From an uncultured Paraprevotella sp. (GTDB lineage Bacteria; Bacteroidota; Bacteroidia; Bacteroidales; Bacteroidaceae), in NCBI GenBank assembly GCA_900548345.1, contig URKA01000003.1, positions 1 through 64,000 of the forward strand: a stretch of DNA of 64,000 nt, written 5' to 3'. This document shows, piece after piece, positions 41,969 to 50,278 of this stretch; the first letter of the stretch is position 1; every line of letters starts with the position of its first letter. The notes below the pieces were generated by a model. That model saw nothing but the letters and a program-made list of their open reading frames with translations, searched no databases and was not told where the DNA came from. Position numbers and translations under genes: made by a program.

Positions 41969-43180
41969 ATGAAACACATTATTATATTAGGCGACGGTAT
42001 GGCCGACTGGAAGGTACCGTCGTTGGGGGACAAGACCCTGTTGCAATATGCCCGGACACCCAATATGGACAAGATAGCCCGTATGGGACGTTGCGGCCTG
42101 TTGCAGACCGTGCCCGAAGGATTCCATCCGGGCAGTGAGGTGGCCAACTCGGCCATACTCGGATACGACCAGCATAAAGTATATGAAGGGCGCGGTCCGC
42201 TTGAGGCCGCCAGTATCGGTGTGGAACTTGCCGACGACGACCTTGCCTTGCGCTGCAATCTGATTTGCGTCGAGGACGGCAAAATCAAGAACCATTCCTG
42301 CGGCCGGCTCGATACGGAAGAAGCCGATGTGCTGGTCAGGTTCCTGCAGGAACGTTTGGGCAGCGAGCGCATCCATTTCTATACGGGTGTGCAGTACCGT
42401 CATTTGTTGGTGATAAAAGGCGGTGACAAGCGTCTGCGTTGCACACCGCCGCATGATGTGCCGGGCACTCCGTTCCGCGAATGCCTCATTACGCCGGAGG
42501 TGCCTGAAGCCCAGGAGACAGCCGACCTGCTGAATGAACTCATATTGAAGTCGCAAACGCTTCTTTCCGGTCATCCGCTCAACGTCCGGCGGCGCAAGGA
42601 AGGGCGCGACCCCGCCAACAGCATCTGGCCGTGGGGCGGAGGTTATCGTCCGGCCATGACGCCCCTTACGGTGACCTATCCGCAAATCGGGAGCGGAGCC
42701 GTCATTACGGCGGTAGACCTGATACGCGGCATCGGAACATACGCCGGATTGCGTGTCATCGACGTGGAGGGGGCTACGGGACTTTATGACACGAATTACG
42801 AAGGCAAGGCGCAGGCGGCGGTGGAAGCGTTGCGTACGTCCGATTTCGTTTACCTGCATGTGGAGGCCAGCGATGAGGCCGGACACGAAGGCGATGTGGA
42901 ACTGAAACTGCAGACCATCGAAGATTTGGACAGCCGCATCATCGGACCGGTCATGGACGCGGTGAAAGATTGGGCGGAGCCGGTGGCCGTTGCCGTGTTG
43001 CCCGACCATCCCACACCTTGCGCCCACCGCACCCACACGGCAGACCCCATACCCTTTGCCATCTATTATCCCGGCATCGAAGCCGACAGCGTGCAGACGT
43101 TCGACGAGGAAGCTGCCATTGGCGGCAGTTACGGCCTGATGCACGGTGACGAGTTTATCCGCGAGTTTATGAAACATTAA
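41969..43180 (+). CDS. ApgM-like protein, proposed homoserine kinase
   Basis: A 403-residue alkaline-phosphatase-superfamily protein of the cofactor-independent phosphoglycerate mutase (ApgM) family. MKHIIILGDGMADWK opens with the metal-binding Asp; EVANSAILGYD holds the usual nucleophile serine; EASDEAGHEGD and VLPDHPTPCAHRTHTADPIP give the other metal ligands. A branch of this family encoded in threonine operons is described by a TIGRFAM model as a proposed homoserine kinase (TIGR02535). Position between thrA and thrC, with no classical thrB nearby, supports that role here. It begins 28 bp after thrA. Confidence 0.88.
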   Translation: MKHIIILGDGMADWKVPSLGDKTLLQYARTPNMDKIARMGRCGLLQTVPEGFHPGSEVANSAILGYDQHKVYEGRGPLEAASIGVELADDDLALRCNLICVEDGKIKNHSCGRLDTEEADVLVRFLQERLGSERIHFYTGVQYRHLLVIKGGDKRLRCTPPHDVPGTPFRECLITPEVPEAQETADLLNELILKSQTLLSGHPLNVRRRKEGRDPANSIWPWGGGYRPAMTPLTVTYPQIGSGAVITAVDLIRGIGTYAGLRVIDVEGATGLYDTNYEGKAQAAVEALRTSDFVYLHVEASDEAGHEGDVELKLQTIEDLDSRIIGPVMDAVKDWAEPVAVAVLPDHPTPCAHRTHTADPIPFAIYYPGIEADSVQTFDEEAAIGGSYGLMHGDEFIREFMKH

Positions 43181-43194
43181 AAAACAGATAACCT

Positions 43195-44511
43195 ATGGAA
43201 TATTACAGTACCAACGGCAAAGCCGGCCGCGCCACCCTGCACGAAGCTGTGGTGAAAGGGCTGGCGGGCGACAAGGGGCTTTTTATGCCTGAAGTCATCA
43301 AGCGCCTGCCGGAATCTTTTTTCGATGAGATACAAGACCTTACTTTCCGGCAGATTGCCTGTCGTGTGGCAGATGCCTTCTTTGGTGAGGACGTACCGGC
43401 CGACGTGCTGGAACAGATTGTCTGCGACACGCTGAACTTTGATTGCCCGGCGGTGAAGGTGACCGACAACATCTATTCGCTGGAACTTTTCCACGGTCCC
43501 ACGTTGGCATTCAAGGATGTGGGTGCGCGTTTCATGGCCCGTCTCTTGGGCTATTTCATCAAGCAGGAGGGGTGCAGGGAAGTGAACGTATTGGTGGCCA
43601 CTTCCGGCGATACGGGCAGTGCCGTGGCCAACGGCTTCCTCGGAGTGGAAGGTATCCACGTGTATGTGCTTTACCCCAAAGGCAAGGTCAGTGCCATTCA
43701 GGAATGCCAGTTCACCACCCTCGGCCGCAACATTACCGCTTTAGAGGTGGACGGCGTGTTCGACGACTGTCAGGCGCTGGTGAAGAACGCCTTTATGGAT
43801 GCGGAACTGAACGCAGCCATGAAACTGACCTCCGCCAACTCCATCAATGTGGCGCGTTTCCTGCCCCAGGCATTCTATTATTTCTACGCCTACGCGCAGA
43901 TGAAGAAAGCCGGAAAGGCCGACAACCTGGTGGTATGTGTGCCCAGCGGAAACTTCGGAAACATCACGGCCGGCCTGTTCGGCAAGGTGATGGGACTCCC
44001 CGTGAAACGTTTTATCGCGGCAAACAACGCCAATGACATTTTCTACAATTACCTGCAGAGCGGGGAATACAACCCCCGTCCTTCGGTGCAGACCATAGCC
44101 AACGCGATGGATGTGGGCGACCCCAGCAACTTCGCCCGTATTTACGACCTGTATAAAGGCAACCATGCGGCCATTGCCGCGGAAATCAGCGGAGCCACTT
44201 ATACCGACGCCCAGATTGCGGAGACGGTAAAGGCATGTTTCGCCGAGAACGGTTATTTGCTGGACCCCCATGGGGCCTGCGGTTTCCGTGCGCTGAGCGA
44301 AGGGTTGCGTGAGGGCGAGTGCGGTGTGTTCCTCGAAACGGCCCATCCTGCGAAGTTCAAGGATACGGTAGAGAAAATCACGGGCGTTCCCGTGGCCGTT
44401 CCCGAAAAGTTGGAGGCCTTCATGAAAGGAGAGAAGCAGAGTGTGCCCATGAGCAAGGAATTTGCGGACTTTAAGACATTCTTGTTGAAAGAGCAGGCTG
44501 CAAAGGCGTAA
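43195..44511 (+). CDS. thrC: Threonine synthase
   Basis: A 438-residue PLP enzyme of fold type II that converts O-phosphohomoserine to threonine. The N-terminus YYSTNGKAGRATLHEAVVKG is typical of the longer bacterial ThrC; the PLP lysine is in HGPTLAFKDVG (Lys107), and VATSGDTGSAVANGF binds the cofactor phosphate. SGNFGNITAGL and LDPHGACGFRAL are further marks. It is the last gene of the operon, 14 bp after the apgM-like gene, and a strong terminator follows. Confidence 0.95.
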   Translation: MEYYSTNGKAGRATLHEAVVKGLAGDKGLFMPEVIKRLPESFFDEIQDLTFRQIACRVADAFFGEDVPADVLEQIVCDTLNFDCPAVKVTDNIYSLELFHGPTLAFKDVGARFMARLLGYFIKQEGCREVNVLVATSGDTGSAVANGFLGVEGIHVYVLYPKGKVSAIQECQFTTLGRNITALEVDGVFDDCQALVKNAFMDAELNAAMKLTSANSINVARFLPQAFYYFYAYAQMKKAGKADNLVVCVPSGNFGNITAGLFGKVMGLPVKRFIAANNANDIFYNYLQSGEYNPRPSVQTIANAMDVGDPSNFARIYDLYKGNHAAIAAEISGATYTDAQIAETVKACFAENGYLLDPHGACGFRALSEGLREGECGVFLETAHPAKFKDTVEKITGVPVAVPEKLEAFMKGEKQSVPMSKEFADFKTFLLKEQAAKA

Positions 44512-44565
44512 GCATACCTACACGGACATCTTCCCAGGACTGATCTTTTAAGCTAAAATATAGAG

Positions 44566-44606
44566 AAACGGCAATTTGCAGTTGTTAATACTTCAAATTG
44601 CCGTTT
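44566..44606. terminator. Bidirectional terminator between thrC and the Abi gene
   Basis: Perfect 12-bp stem AAACGGCAATTT/AAATTGCCGTTT with flanking T-rich sequence, between convergent genes. Confidence 0.85.
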
Positions 44607-44620
44607 CTTGCATTTTTTGA

Positions 44621-45526
44621 CTACGACCATATTGGTTGGGAATCCCAGTTACAGGGGAATCCCATTGCAGAAGCATCAACCGAGGGAGTTGATGTAAGCA
44701 ATGACTTAAGTTTTGACTTGAAAGAATCACCACGTCCCATGGAATCAAGCCAATATGCAATGCAACATGTAATAGCGTATAGTTTGTTGCCATCAATGTC
44801 TGTCGTGTCCACCCATGCTCCACGTAATGGGGTACTCATTTGAGGGGCATTTGTCAATCGACGGTTCCAAATTCGGGAATGATGTGCACAACAATTACGA
44901 AGGACAGTAAGGCTACGCATCCAACTCTCCAGTACTTCATGTTGAGGCAGGTTGAATTGTCGTGCTATACGTTTCTTTGTCTTTGTATCATTACTGTTAT
45001 AGTACAACTTTGACAATGTACCGAATGATGCCAGTTCGAGGGTCTTCCATGAAGGTGGAAAAGCAGGCTTGTCATACTTCTGCCGATGTTCCTTGATGAA
45101 ATCTTCCTTGCTACGCTGCAACTCTCGGTCAACTGCATTCAAGTTTTCTATATACTTGTGCTCGTCATCTGCCAAGGTTGTATCATAAAACCAGAATGCA
45201 CCATGCTGAATAGAGAACTCATGGTTTATCTTTGTACGGAGTGCAATCTCTATTTCTTGAATTGCCTCGAACATCAGTCTTCGTAGTTGGGTATCGAAGT
45301 TATAGAGTGCCAATGCATCTTCAAACTTGCTATTAGGCTTGAATGTGTGAAGAACCTTATCTGCTTCCATAGGACGCAGATACTGCACAAATCTAAAATA
45401 ACTGACCTCGCTGAGAAATTTAGCGGCATACACCTCATCATCAAACTGCAGGCCTCTGTCTTTAAGGAGTTGTATCTGGTCGGCAATTGATAATGGCTAC
45501 TTGGTGTATAGGCTAATCGTACTCAT
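44621..45526 (-). pseudogene. Abi-family (AbiD/AbiF-like) phage-defence gene with an amber codon
   Basis: From the ATG at 45524-45526 the frame reads MSTISLYTK, then TAG at 45497-45499, then PLSIADQIQLLKDRG and on, without another stop, to SQPIWS at 44624. The full product would be about 301 residues, the usual Abi_2 size, and the motif before and after the stop (YTK-PLSIADQIQLL) is the conserved N-terminus of the family. The HEPN-like RNCCAH motif near the C-terminus is intact. A single C-to-T change (CAG to TAG) would explain the defect. A GTG at 45433 could start a protein lacking 31 residues, so partial function is possible. Such proteins abort phage infection by RNA cleavage, by analogy. 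Confidence 0.8.
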
Positions 45527-45772
45527 ATAAAGCAAAAGACCCGCCCTGGTTCGCAGATCTAACGGGAAGCGTGGCGGATTCTGTTGGTGTAAAGGTAGAC
45601 ATAAAATCAGAATTGATCAAACTTTTCTATAAGAAAATGCACTTTTGGATGCCATTTTTAACAAAATCCTATGGAATAGAGATTTAAATCATAGGCATGT
45701 CGATTCTGTTCCGACTTCGTACTCAGCCTTATAGGGTTAGGTGTAGTTGCGCAATGCTACAATTCCTGTATT

Positions 45773-45952
45773 ATGCTACTTGAAAAATCGTACCAAACAA
45801 GCAGAGGAAGAATCAAACTGATGAATGTCTGTTTTTGGTTGTGTATTGGTATTTTCACCACCATGTGTGGTGTGTCAGTATTAGCAGGAGTCGTCCTGAC
45901 CATAGCGAAAACTCGGTCAAATATTGTGCTTGATAGAACATCTTGTGATTAA
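45773..45952 (+). CDS. Possible small single-span membrane protein
   Basis: A 59-residue ORF in an otherwise empty stretch, beginning MLLEKSYQTSRGRIKLMNV and holding one strong hydrophobic segment (VCFWLCIGIFTTMCGVSVLA) before a polar tail ending RTSCD. No clear promoter or ribosome-binding site is visible and I do not recognise a family. The stop overlaps the left end of the repeat element at 45952. The region 45540-45772 before it shows no gene. Confidence 0.35.
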   Translation: MLLEKSYQTSRGRIKLMNVCFWLCIGIFTTMCGVSVLAGVVLTIAKTRSNIVLDRTSCD

Positions 45953-46115
45953 GCCGGGAAAAACTATAAATAAAAGTTTTATTTTCAAAACCAAAAGTTT
46001 TGTTTTCAAAAATAAAGGTTTTATTTTTATAAATAGAACTTTTATTTATAGAATTAATCTTTTAGAAACAGGGTTTTTTCCAAGAAGAAAATCAATCCGG
46101 CATGTTTTCCCGGCT
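45952..46115. repeat. AT-rich element with terminal inverted repeats, copy B
   Basis: An 11-bp perfect inverted repeat, AGCCGGGAAAA at 45952-45962 and TTTTCCCGGCT at 46105-46115, bounds about 140 bp. The interior starts with the same repeated ataaaAGTTTTATTTTc units as copy A (21898-22053). It looks like a small non-autonomous (MITE-like) element or a structured intergenic repeat. The rest of the gene-free stretch to 46379 shows nothing clear. Confidence 0.6.
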
Positions 46116-46379
46116 ATATAAAGAGAGGACGTGACAGAATGGCGGTTGTTTTGACAAAATGGCATGTATTAGGGGCGTAATTTACCATAAAAAGTCCTTC
46201 AATGTTGAAAAAACGGGGCTTTTGTCTTAAAAAGGATTACATGAGTTTAAAATGTTGCTTTACTGAAAGCCCTTTTCCGGTCAGGGCGTGTCGTTTGTAC
46301 CATTCATAGCGAACGGACACGCCGGAGGGCGGACGTCCGGAGAGAAAGAACAAGAAGTAAAACTAAAGAATAGGAGATT

Positions 46380-46823
46380 ATGATTATGATGCCTGTTAGA
46401 AAGTACAATGCACAGAATTGGTTACCGGGTTTGTTCAACGAGTTGTTCGACAACGCATGGATGGAGCGCACCCAAGTGAAGACACCTGCCATCAACGTGA
46501 TAGAGAGCGATAAGGACTACAAGGTGGAACTGGCTGCCCCCGGCATGAACAAGGATGATTTCCAGGTGACGTTGGGTGAGAATGACGAACTGGTCATCAC
46601 GATGGAAAAGAAGAATGAAACGAAGGATGAAGACGGGAACGGGAAGAAATATTTGCGCCGCGAGTTTTCATATTCCAAGTTTACCCAGTCGTTCGTATTG
46701 CCCGAAAACGTGGACAAGGAGCATATCGGCGCTGCAATGAACGACGGCGTGCTGACCGTTTCGCTTCCGAAACGCAAACCCGAAGAAAAGGAAAAACAGA
46801 GCCGTGTGATTGAGATACACTAA
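46380..46823 (+). CDS. Hsp20/alpha-crystallin small heat-shock protein
   Basis: A 147-residue small chaperone that holds unfolding proteins under stress. The alpha-crystallin domain spans about residues 35-130: PAINVIESDKDYKVELAAPG, KDDFQVTLGENDELVITMEK, and the A-x-x-x-G-V-L signature AAMNDGVLTVSLPK. The C-terminal IEIH resembles the IxI tail that drives oligomer assembly. Starts at 46380, 46386 and 46389 are all possible (MIMMPVRK). A repeat hairpin follows. Confidence 0.92.
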   Translation: MIMMPVRKYNAQNWLPGLFNELFDNAWMERTQVKTPAINVIESDKDYKVELAAPGMNKDDFQVTLGENDELVITMEKKNETKDEDGNGKKYLRREFSYSKFTQSFVLPENVDKEHIGAAMNDGVLTVSLPKRKPEEKEKQSRVIEIH

Positions 46824-46832
46824 TGGCGTGTG

Positions 46833-46869
46833 GCGTTGGACATGGCACACAGCGTTGGACATGGCACAC
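46833..46869. repeat. Short tandem duplication
   Basis: Two copies of GCGTTGGACATGGCACAC (46833-46850 and 46852-46869) directly before the hairpin repeat; the second copy overlaps its left end, so they may derive from slippage at the element's edge. Confidence 0.6.
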
Positions 46870-46973
46870 TGATGACACAAGATGCGACAGATGACCACAG
46901 ATTTCTTTCTTTTTCCTTACTAAGGAAGATAATCTGTGGTCATCTGTCGCATCTGTGTTATTTGTGTGCCATG
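46861..46973. repeat. Dispersed long-hairpin (REP-like) repeat, copy 3
   Basis: Arms of about 40 bases pair almost perfectly around a short T-rich loop. The outer arm sequence (ggcacac...gtgtgcc) matches the copies at 11932 and 36132, while the inner arm carries compensating changes that keep pairing. It lies between hsp20 and a convergent lipoprotein gene and may terminate both. Confidence 0.8.
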
Positions 46974-46995
46974 CGATGAGTCATGGCCTGCCGCC

Positions 46996-47538
46996 TTATT
47001 TGCTGTAACGCTCTGCGATAAGTGCGTTCAGTTCCGCCACGATGTCTGTAAATTCATTCCGGCGGCCGCAGTAATGGATTTCCGTAAGCGGGTCGTTGTC
47101 GATGATGTGTTTCATCAACTCTTCCGACGTGGGGGCTTCGGTCAGTTGGCTGTACTCTTCGTAGGTGTACGACAGGAAAGCCACATTTTCGTTGATGCCC
47201 CTGTTGTCCAACCAGAACCCGTTGTCCAACGGGGTGGGGACGGCCAGCACGCCGTTGGTCTTCAGGTCGGTCGGCGCTGGGTAGGACACTACTCTCGTGC
47301 GTGCCGCATCCATCGTGACGGGTACGTGCTGCGAATAGTCCTTCTTCATCTTGTAGATGTATACCGGAGCCATTCTGGCGGCCATCATCTGTTTTACGGT
47401 GAGAGGGTTGCATGCCTTCCAGATGGTGGGGATGGTCTTGACGAGTTCGGGGTGTGAGCATCCGGAAACGGCCAGTGTGAGTCCGGCCAGCGTGCATGCC
47501 CGCAGGGCGTGACGGATAAGTTTTGTTTTCTGTTTCAT
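46996..47538 (-). CDS. Conserved lipoprotein of unknown function
   Basis: A 180-residue protein with a lipoprotein signal peptide (GLTLAVSGC, cysteine near residue 27), probably exposed on a membrane surface. I choose the start at 47538 (MKQKTKLIRHALRACT), since the longer frame to 47595 runs into a terminator hairpin. The mature part is mixed alpha/beta with YIYKMKKDYSQHVPVTMDAA and PTPLDNGFWLDNRGINENV; I do not recognise the family. It lies downstream of the C10 protease on the same strand, separated by a terminator. Confidence 0.75.
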   Translation of the reverse strand: MKQKTKLIRHALRACTLAGLTLAVSGCSHPELVKTIPTIWKACNPLTVKQMMAARMAPVYIYKMKKDYSQHVPVTMDAARTRVVSYPAPTDLKTNGVLAVPTPLDNGFWLDNRGINENVAFLSYTYEEYSQLTEAPTSEELMKHIIDNDPLTEIHYCGRRNEFTDIVAELNALIAERYSK

Positions 47539-47567
47539 GTGGCCTGTTTGTGTGGGTAAAAAAGTAT

Positions 47568-47600
47568 TTGCCGTGCGGAAGACTTGTTTCCGCACGGCAA
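47568..47600 (-). terminator. Intrinsic terminator after the C10 protease gene
   Basis: Perfect 13-bp stem (47568-47580 and 47588-47600) with a T-rich tract on the minus-strand side. Confidence 0.85.
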
Positions 47601-47609
47601 TGTGTGTGT

Positions 47610-50096
47610 TTAACGTATGAACTTAATCATGTGCCGCTTTCCGCCTTTCTCGCGGAGCACCATGATGTAGCCGCCTTTGTCCGTATTACCGGTCGGCACA
47701 AGGTATTCCCCGTTTCCGGCAGCCTCCGGACGTGTCCGGCTTACGGTCTGTCCGTCCATACCGTATATCGTGATGTCCTCGATTTCGGCATCCGTGCGTA
47801 CGTGCAGGTTGTCTTCGCCCTGTACATACCATACAACGGGTTTGTTCCGGCCGGACTCCGCATCCTCCACACCGCTGCCTTCCAATACGGTGAAGGTGGT
47901 GGTGTATAAGGTCTTCAGGATTTCCGTGATAGGATTCTCGCGCCGCAAGGTATATGTATATGTTCCCGGTTCGCATTTGATGGGAATCTGATATTCGTAA
48001 TCCGTCGGGACACCCTTTTCAACAAACGGACGATCAAGTCCTACGAATATGTCTTCATCGCCTCCGGCCTGGGCGTAGGAGTGATAAAGCCATGTGGTGT
48101 TGAGGCTTCCGCTTCCGGTGAGCGACAATGTGGCGCGCACGGTCATGATGTCTCCTTTGTGCAGCCGGTCTGTGTCCAAAGATATGTTTTGTACCGCCAG
48201 GGTGGGGGTGCCTTCTTCCACCTTTTTCACGACGACTTCCTGTCCTTCGTCCAAGGAGAGATAATACGAGGTTGTGCCGGCCGTCAGTCTCATTGTGTAT
48301 GTGCCGGGTTCCAGGTTGATGTTGTTGTTCAACGTGAACCGGATTTCCTCTCCGGCCTTGAGCAATACCTGTTTGCTCAGCATATCCTGCGCGATGTCGC
48401 CGGATGCATCGATGAACAGCACGCCCAATTGTCCGAAGAAGTCCTGTGTTTCGCTTTCGTTTCTGACGGCGATTTCGATACCCGCCCCAATGTCTTGGTA
48501 CAGGTTGTGTGTCAGGGTGCAGCTTCCCGCAAACTGGCTCTTGTCGAACTTGTCGGGGAACAGCAGGCACAGGTCCTCGCTCTTGTACAGCGTGTAGTAG
48601 CATGGGTCCATAAGGTCGCCGTACGTCTTGTTCCAAGTGGTCTCGTTGTTGTCTTTGGTGGCTATGTAAACCGAATAGGCACCGTCTTCAAACGAGGCGG
48701 GGATGGTGGCTTCGAGATTGAGCTTGTTCCAGCCGTAGCGGGGCTTGACATCCTGGGAATATTGGCTGAGTATGTGCTTCACGCCGTCTTTCTCCGCAAT
48801 GAGGGCGAATGAGCCGTCGAAATCATAAGCAAAATTGTAGATACCGTAGCCGTAGGCATAAAACGTTTCTCCTGTATGGAACAGGGTGCTGGAAAAGTCT
48901 AACCTGTCGATGGAGAAATGCGATGTGTATGTGGTGGCGCTGCTTTGGGGATGCAATCCCACAATCATAGCTTGGTTGAACTGGTAGCTGCTGTCGTCAT
49001 ATCCGCCGATGCCGCTACCTGTGGCGTCCAGTGTCAACACTTCGAAATAGCCGTTGCAAGAACCACCCCAGCCCCAGTTCACATGTACATGGTCTTCTCT
49101 GTCGTAGCCATCGACCACGAATGCATGCCCGCCTCCGGTGGAACTTCCGCTGTAGTATATCGGCCGTTTGGCGTTCAGCTCCGTCTTGATGAGGTTCATC
49201 CATTCATCCGAAGTATAGGTCTCACGCGAGGCCCAATACATGTTCTTGTTGTAGTCTAAGTGTTCAATCAGGCCGATAAGCATGTTAAAGCTGGATGCCC
49301 CTGATGTCCATGGGGCGTAATCCATCTCGCATGCCATTCCGCATGCCAGCATCAGGTTGGCTATGGCATTAATCTCCGTGGAGCTTTCCCCGCCGGTGTA
49401 GGTCGGCAGGATGTTGTTCCAGTCGAAAGAGTGGCGCGAGTAGTTGTAATAACAACTTATGTCCAGTGTGCCTGTGCTGTAGGACGTGATGCCTTTACCC
49501 ACGGTCGGATATTGCCAATAGCGCATGATCTGTGCCGCGGCGGTGGCTACGCAACCCGTTACGCACCGCATTCCTGCATATAGGGGACATTGGTTGTTGT
49601 ACGGTGCGTCCTGATTATATTGTATGTTTCCCAATAACGGCGACACCTGCGTGGCGAAAGCCGCCCGCGCGCTTGTCTGTCTGACGGGAATGACTTCTGC
49701 GGCATGGTCGATGCGGTTATAGGCCTGCACATAATGGTTCAGCCATCCCTTGATGTTCTCCGGCAGGTTCTCCGTCACGAAAGCGCCGTCTTCGGAGTAG
49801 CCCAATACGGTCGCCATACGGTCGTCGGCGGAGATGATGACAAATGCGTCCGTGCCGCGGTTATAGACATAAAATGCCGGTTGTGCGGATGCCGAGCGTT
49901 TGGAAGGGGTGTCTAAAAGGTCGGTCGATGTGGCGGCCAGTCGGATATGGCTGCCTGAGCGGGTTGCCACGGGCGATGACTTCCTTGCGGCCAGGAATTC
50001 CTGTGCGATGGCAGCCGCCTGTTCTTGGGTTCGGGGTGCGGCCCAAGCAGAGAGTACGCAGATGAAAGCGTAGATAAAAAGTAATTGTCTTCTCAT
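47610..50096 (-). CDS. C10-family (streptopain-like) secreted cysteine protease
   Basis: An 828-residue protease with signal peptide (FICVLSAWAAPRTQ) and an inhibitory propeptide (about residues 25-150, Spi-like, with AFVIISADDRMATVLGYSEDG). The catalytic domain holds the nucleophile Cys182 in GCVATAAAQIMRYWQYP and His324 in GGGHAFVVDGYD; VNWGWGGSCNGYF gives the supporting Asn/Trp. Beyond about residue 385 come beta-sandwich modules and a C-terminal sorting-like tail (ITIYGMDGQTVSR...GGYIMVL). Relatives include interpain A and Bacteroides Bfp proteases, active on host proteins. Start at 50096 (MRRQLLFIYAF), since the longer frame includes the promoter. Confidence 0.92.
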   Translation of the reverse strand: MRRQLLFIYAFICVLSAWAAPRTQEQAAAIAQEFLAARKSSPVATRSGSHIRLAATSTDLLDTPSKRSASAQPAFYVYNRGTDAFVIISADDRMATVLGYSEDGAFVTENLPENIKGWLNHYVQAYNRIDHAAEVIPVRQTSARAAFATQVSPLLGNIQYNQDAPYNNQCPLYAGMRCVTGCVATAAAQIMRYWQYPTVGKGITSYSTGTLDISCYYNYSRHSFDWNNILPTYTGGESSTEINAIANLMLACGMACEMDYAPWTSGASSFNMLIGLIEHLDYNKNMYWASRETYTSDEWMNLIKTELNAKRPIYYSGSSTGGGHAFVVDGYDREDHVHVNWGWGGSCNGYFEVLTLDATGSGIGGYDDSSYQFNQAMIVGLHPQSSATTYTSHFSIDRLDFSSTLFHTGETFYAYGYGIYNFAYDFDGSFALIAEKDGVKHILSQYSQDVKPRYGWNKLNLEATIPASFEDGAYSVYIATKDNNETTWNKTYGDLMDPCYYTLYKSEDLCLLFPDKFDKSQFAGSCTLTHNLYQDIGAGIEIAVRNESETQDFFGQLGVLFIDASGDIAQDMLSKQVLLKAGEEIRFTLNNNINLEPGTYTMRLTAGTTSYYLSLDEGQEVVVKKVEEGTPTLAVQNISLDTDRLHKGDIMTVRATLSLTGSGSLNTTWLYHSYAQAGGDEDIFVGLDRPFVEKGVPTDYEYQIPIKCEPGTYTYTLRRENPITEILKTLYTTTFTVLEGSGVEDAESGRNKPVVWYVQGEDNLHVRTDAEIEDITIYGMDGQTVSRTRPEAAGNGEYLVPTGNTDKGGYIMVLREKGGKRHMIKFIR

Positions 50097-50125
50097 AAAA
50101 ATACTGTTAGTCTTGTAAAATAAGG

Positions 50126-50133
50126 CAAAGGTA
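50126..50133 (-). promoter_or_regulatory. Promoter -7 box for the C10 protease
   Basis: TACCTTTG on the minus strand, 29 bp upstream of the start at 50096. It supports that start over the longer frame to 50159. Confidence 0.6.
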
Positions 50134-50230
50134 GTCATTATTTTTCGTTCTCCGAACAAAAGGTTGTGGACGTTTTTTCCTCATGTGAAAGAAAAAAAGA
50201 TTTCATGAGGTTGAAAAACACCACCGGAAC

Positions 50231-50262
50231 TTTGGCCTTTACACCGAAGAAGGGTATCTTTG
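50231..50262 (+). promoter_or_regulatory. Promoter of cobQ
   Basis: TTTG (50231-50234), exactly 20 bases, then TATCTTTG (50255-50262): a full match to the Bacteroidota consensus, 16 bp before the start codon. The leader is too short for a cobalamin riboswitch, and none is visible. Confidence 0.75.
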
Positions 50263-50278
50263 TGTAAACCGGAAGAGA

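Noticed and set aside
41987..43177. A 396-codon minus-strand frame over the apgM-like gene
   Set aside because: Antisense to a gene with intact catalytic motifs and operon context.
45952..46115. A fifth invertible promoter
   Set aside because: It has 11-bp inverted ends, but their sequence differs from the TCTCTTNNNAAGAGA sites, and the only TAnnTTTG-like box inside is within a T-rich run and faces no nearby gene convincingly.
50100..50278. Cobalamin riboswitch before cobQ
   Set aside because: A full promoter lies 16 bp before the start codon, leaving no room for a riboswitch in the leader.
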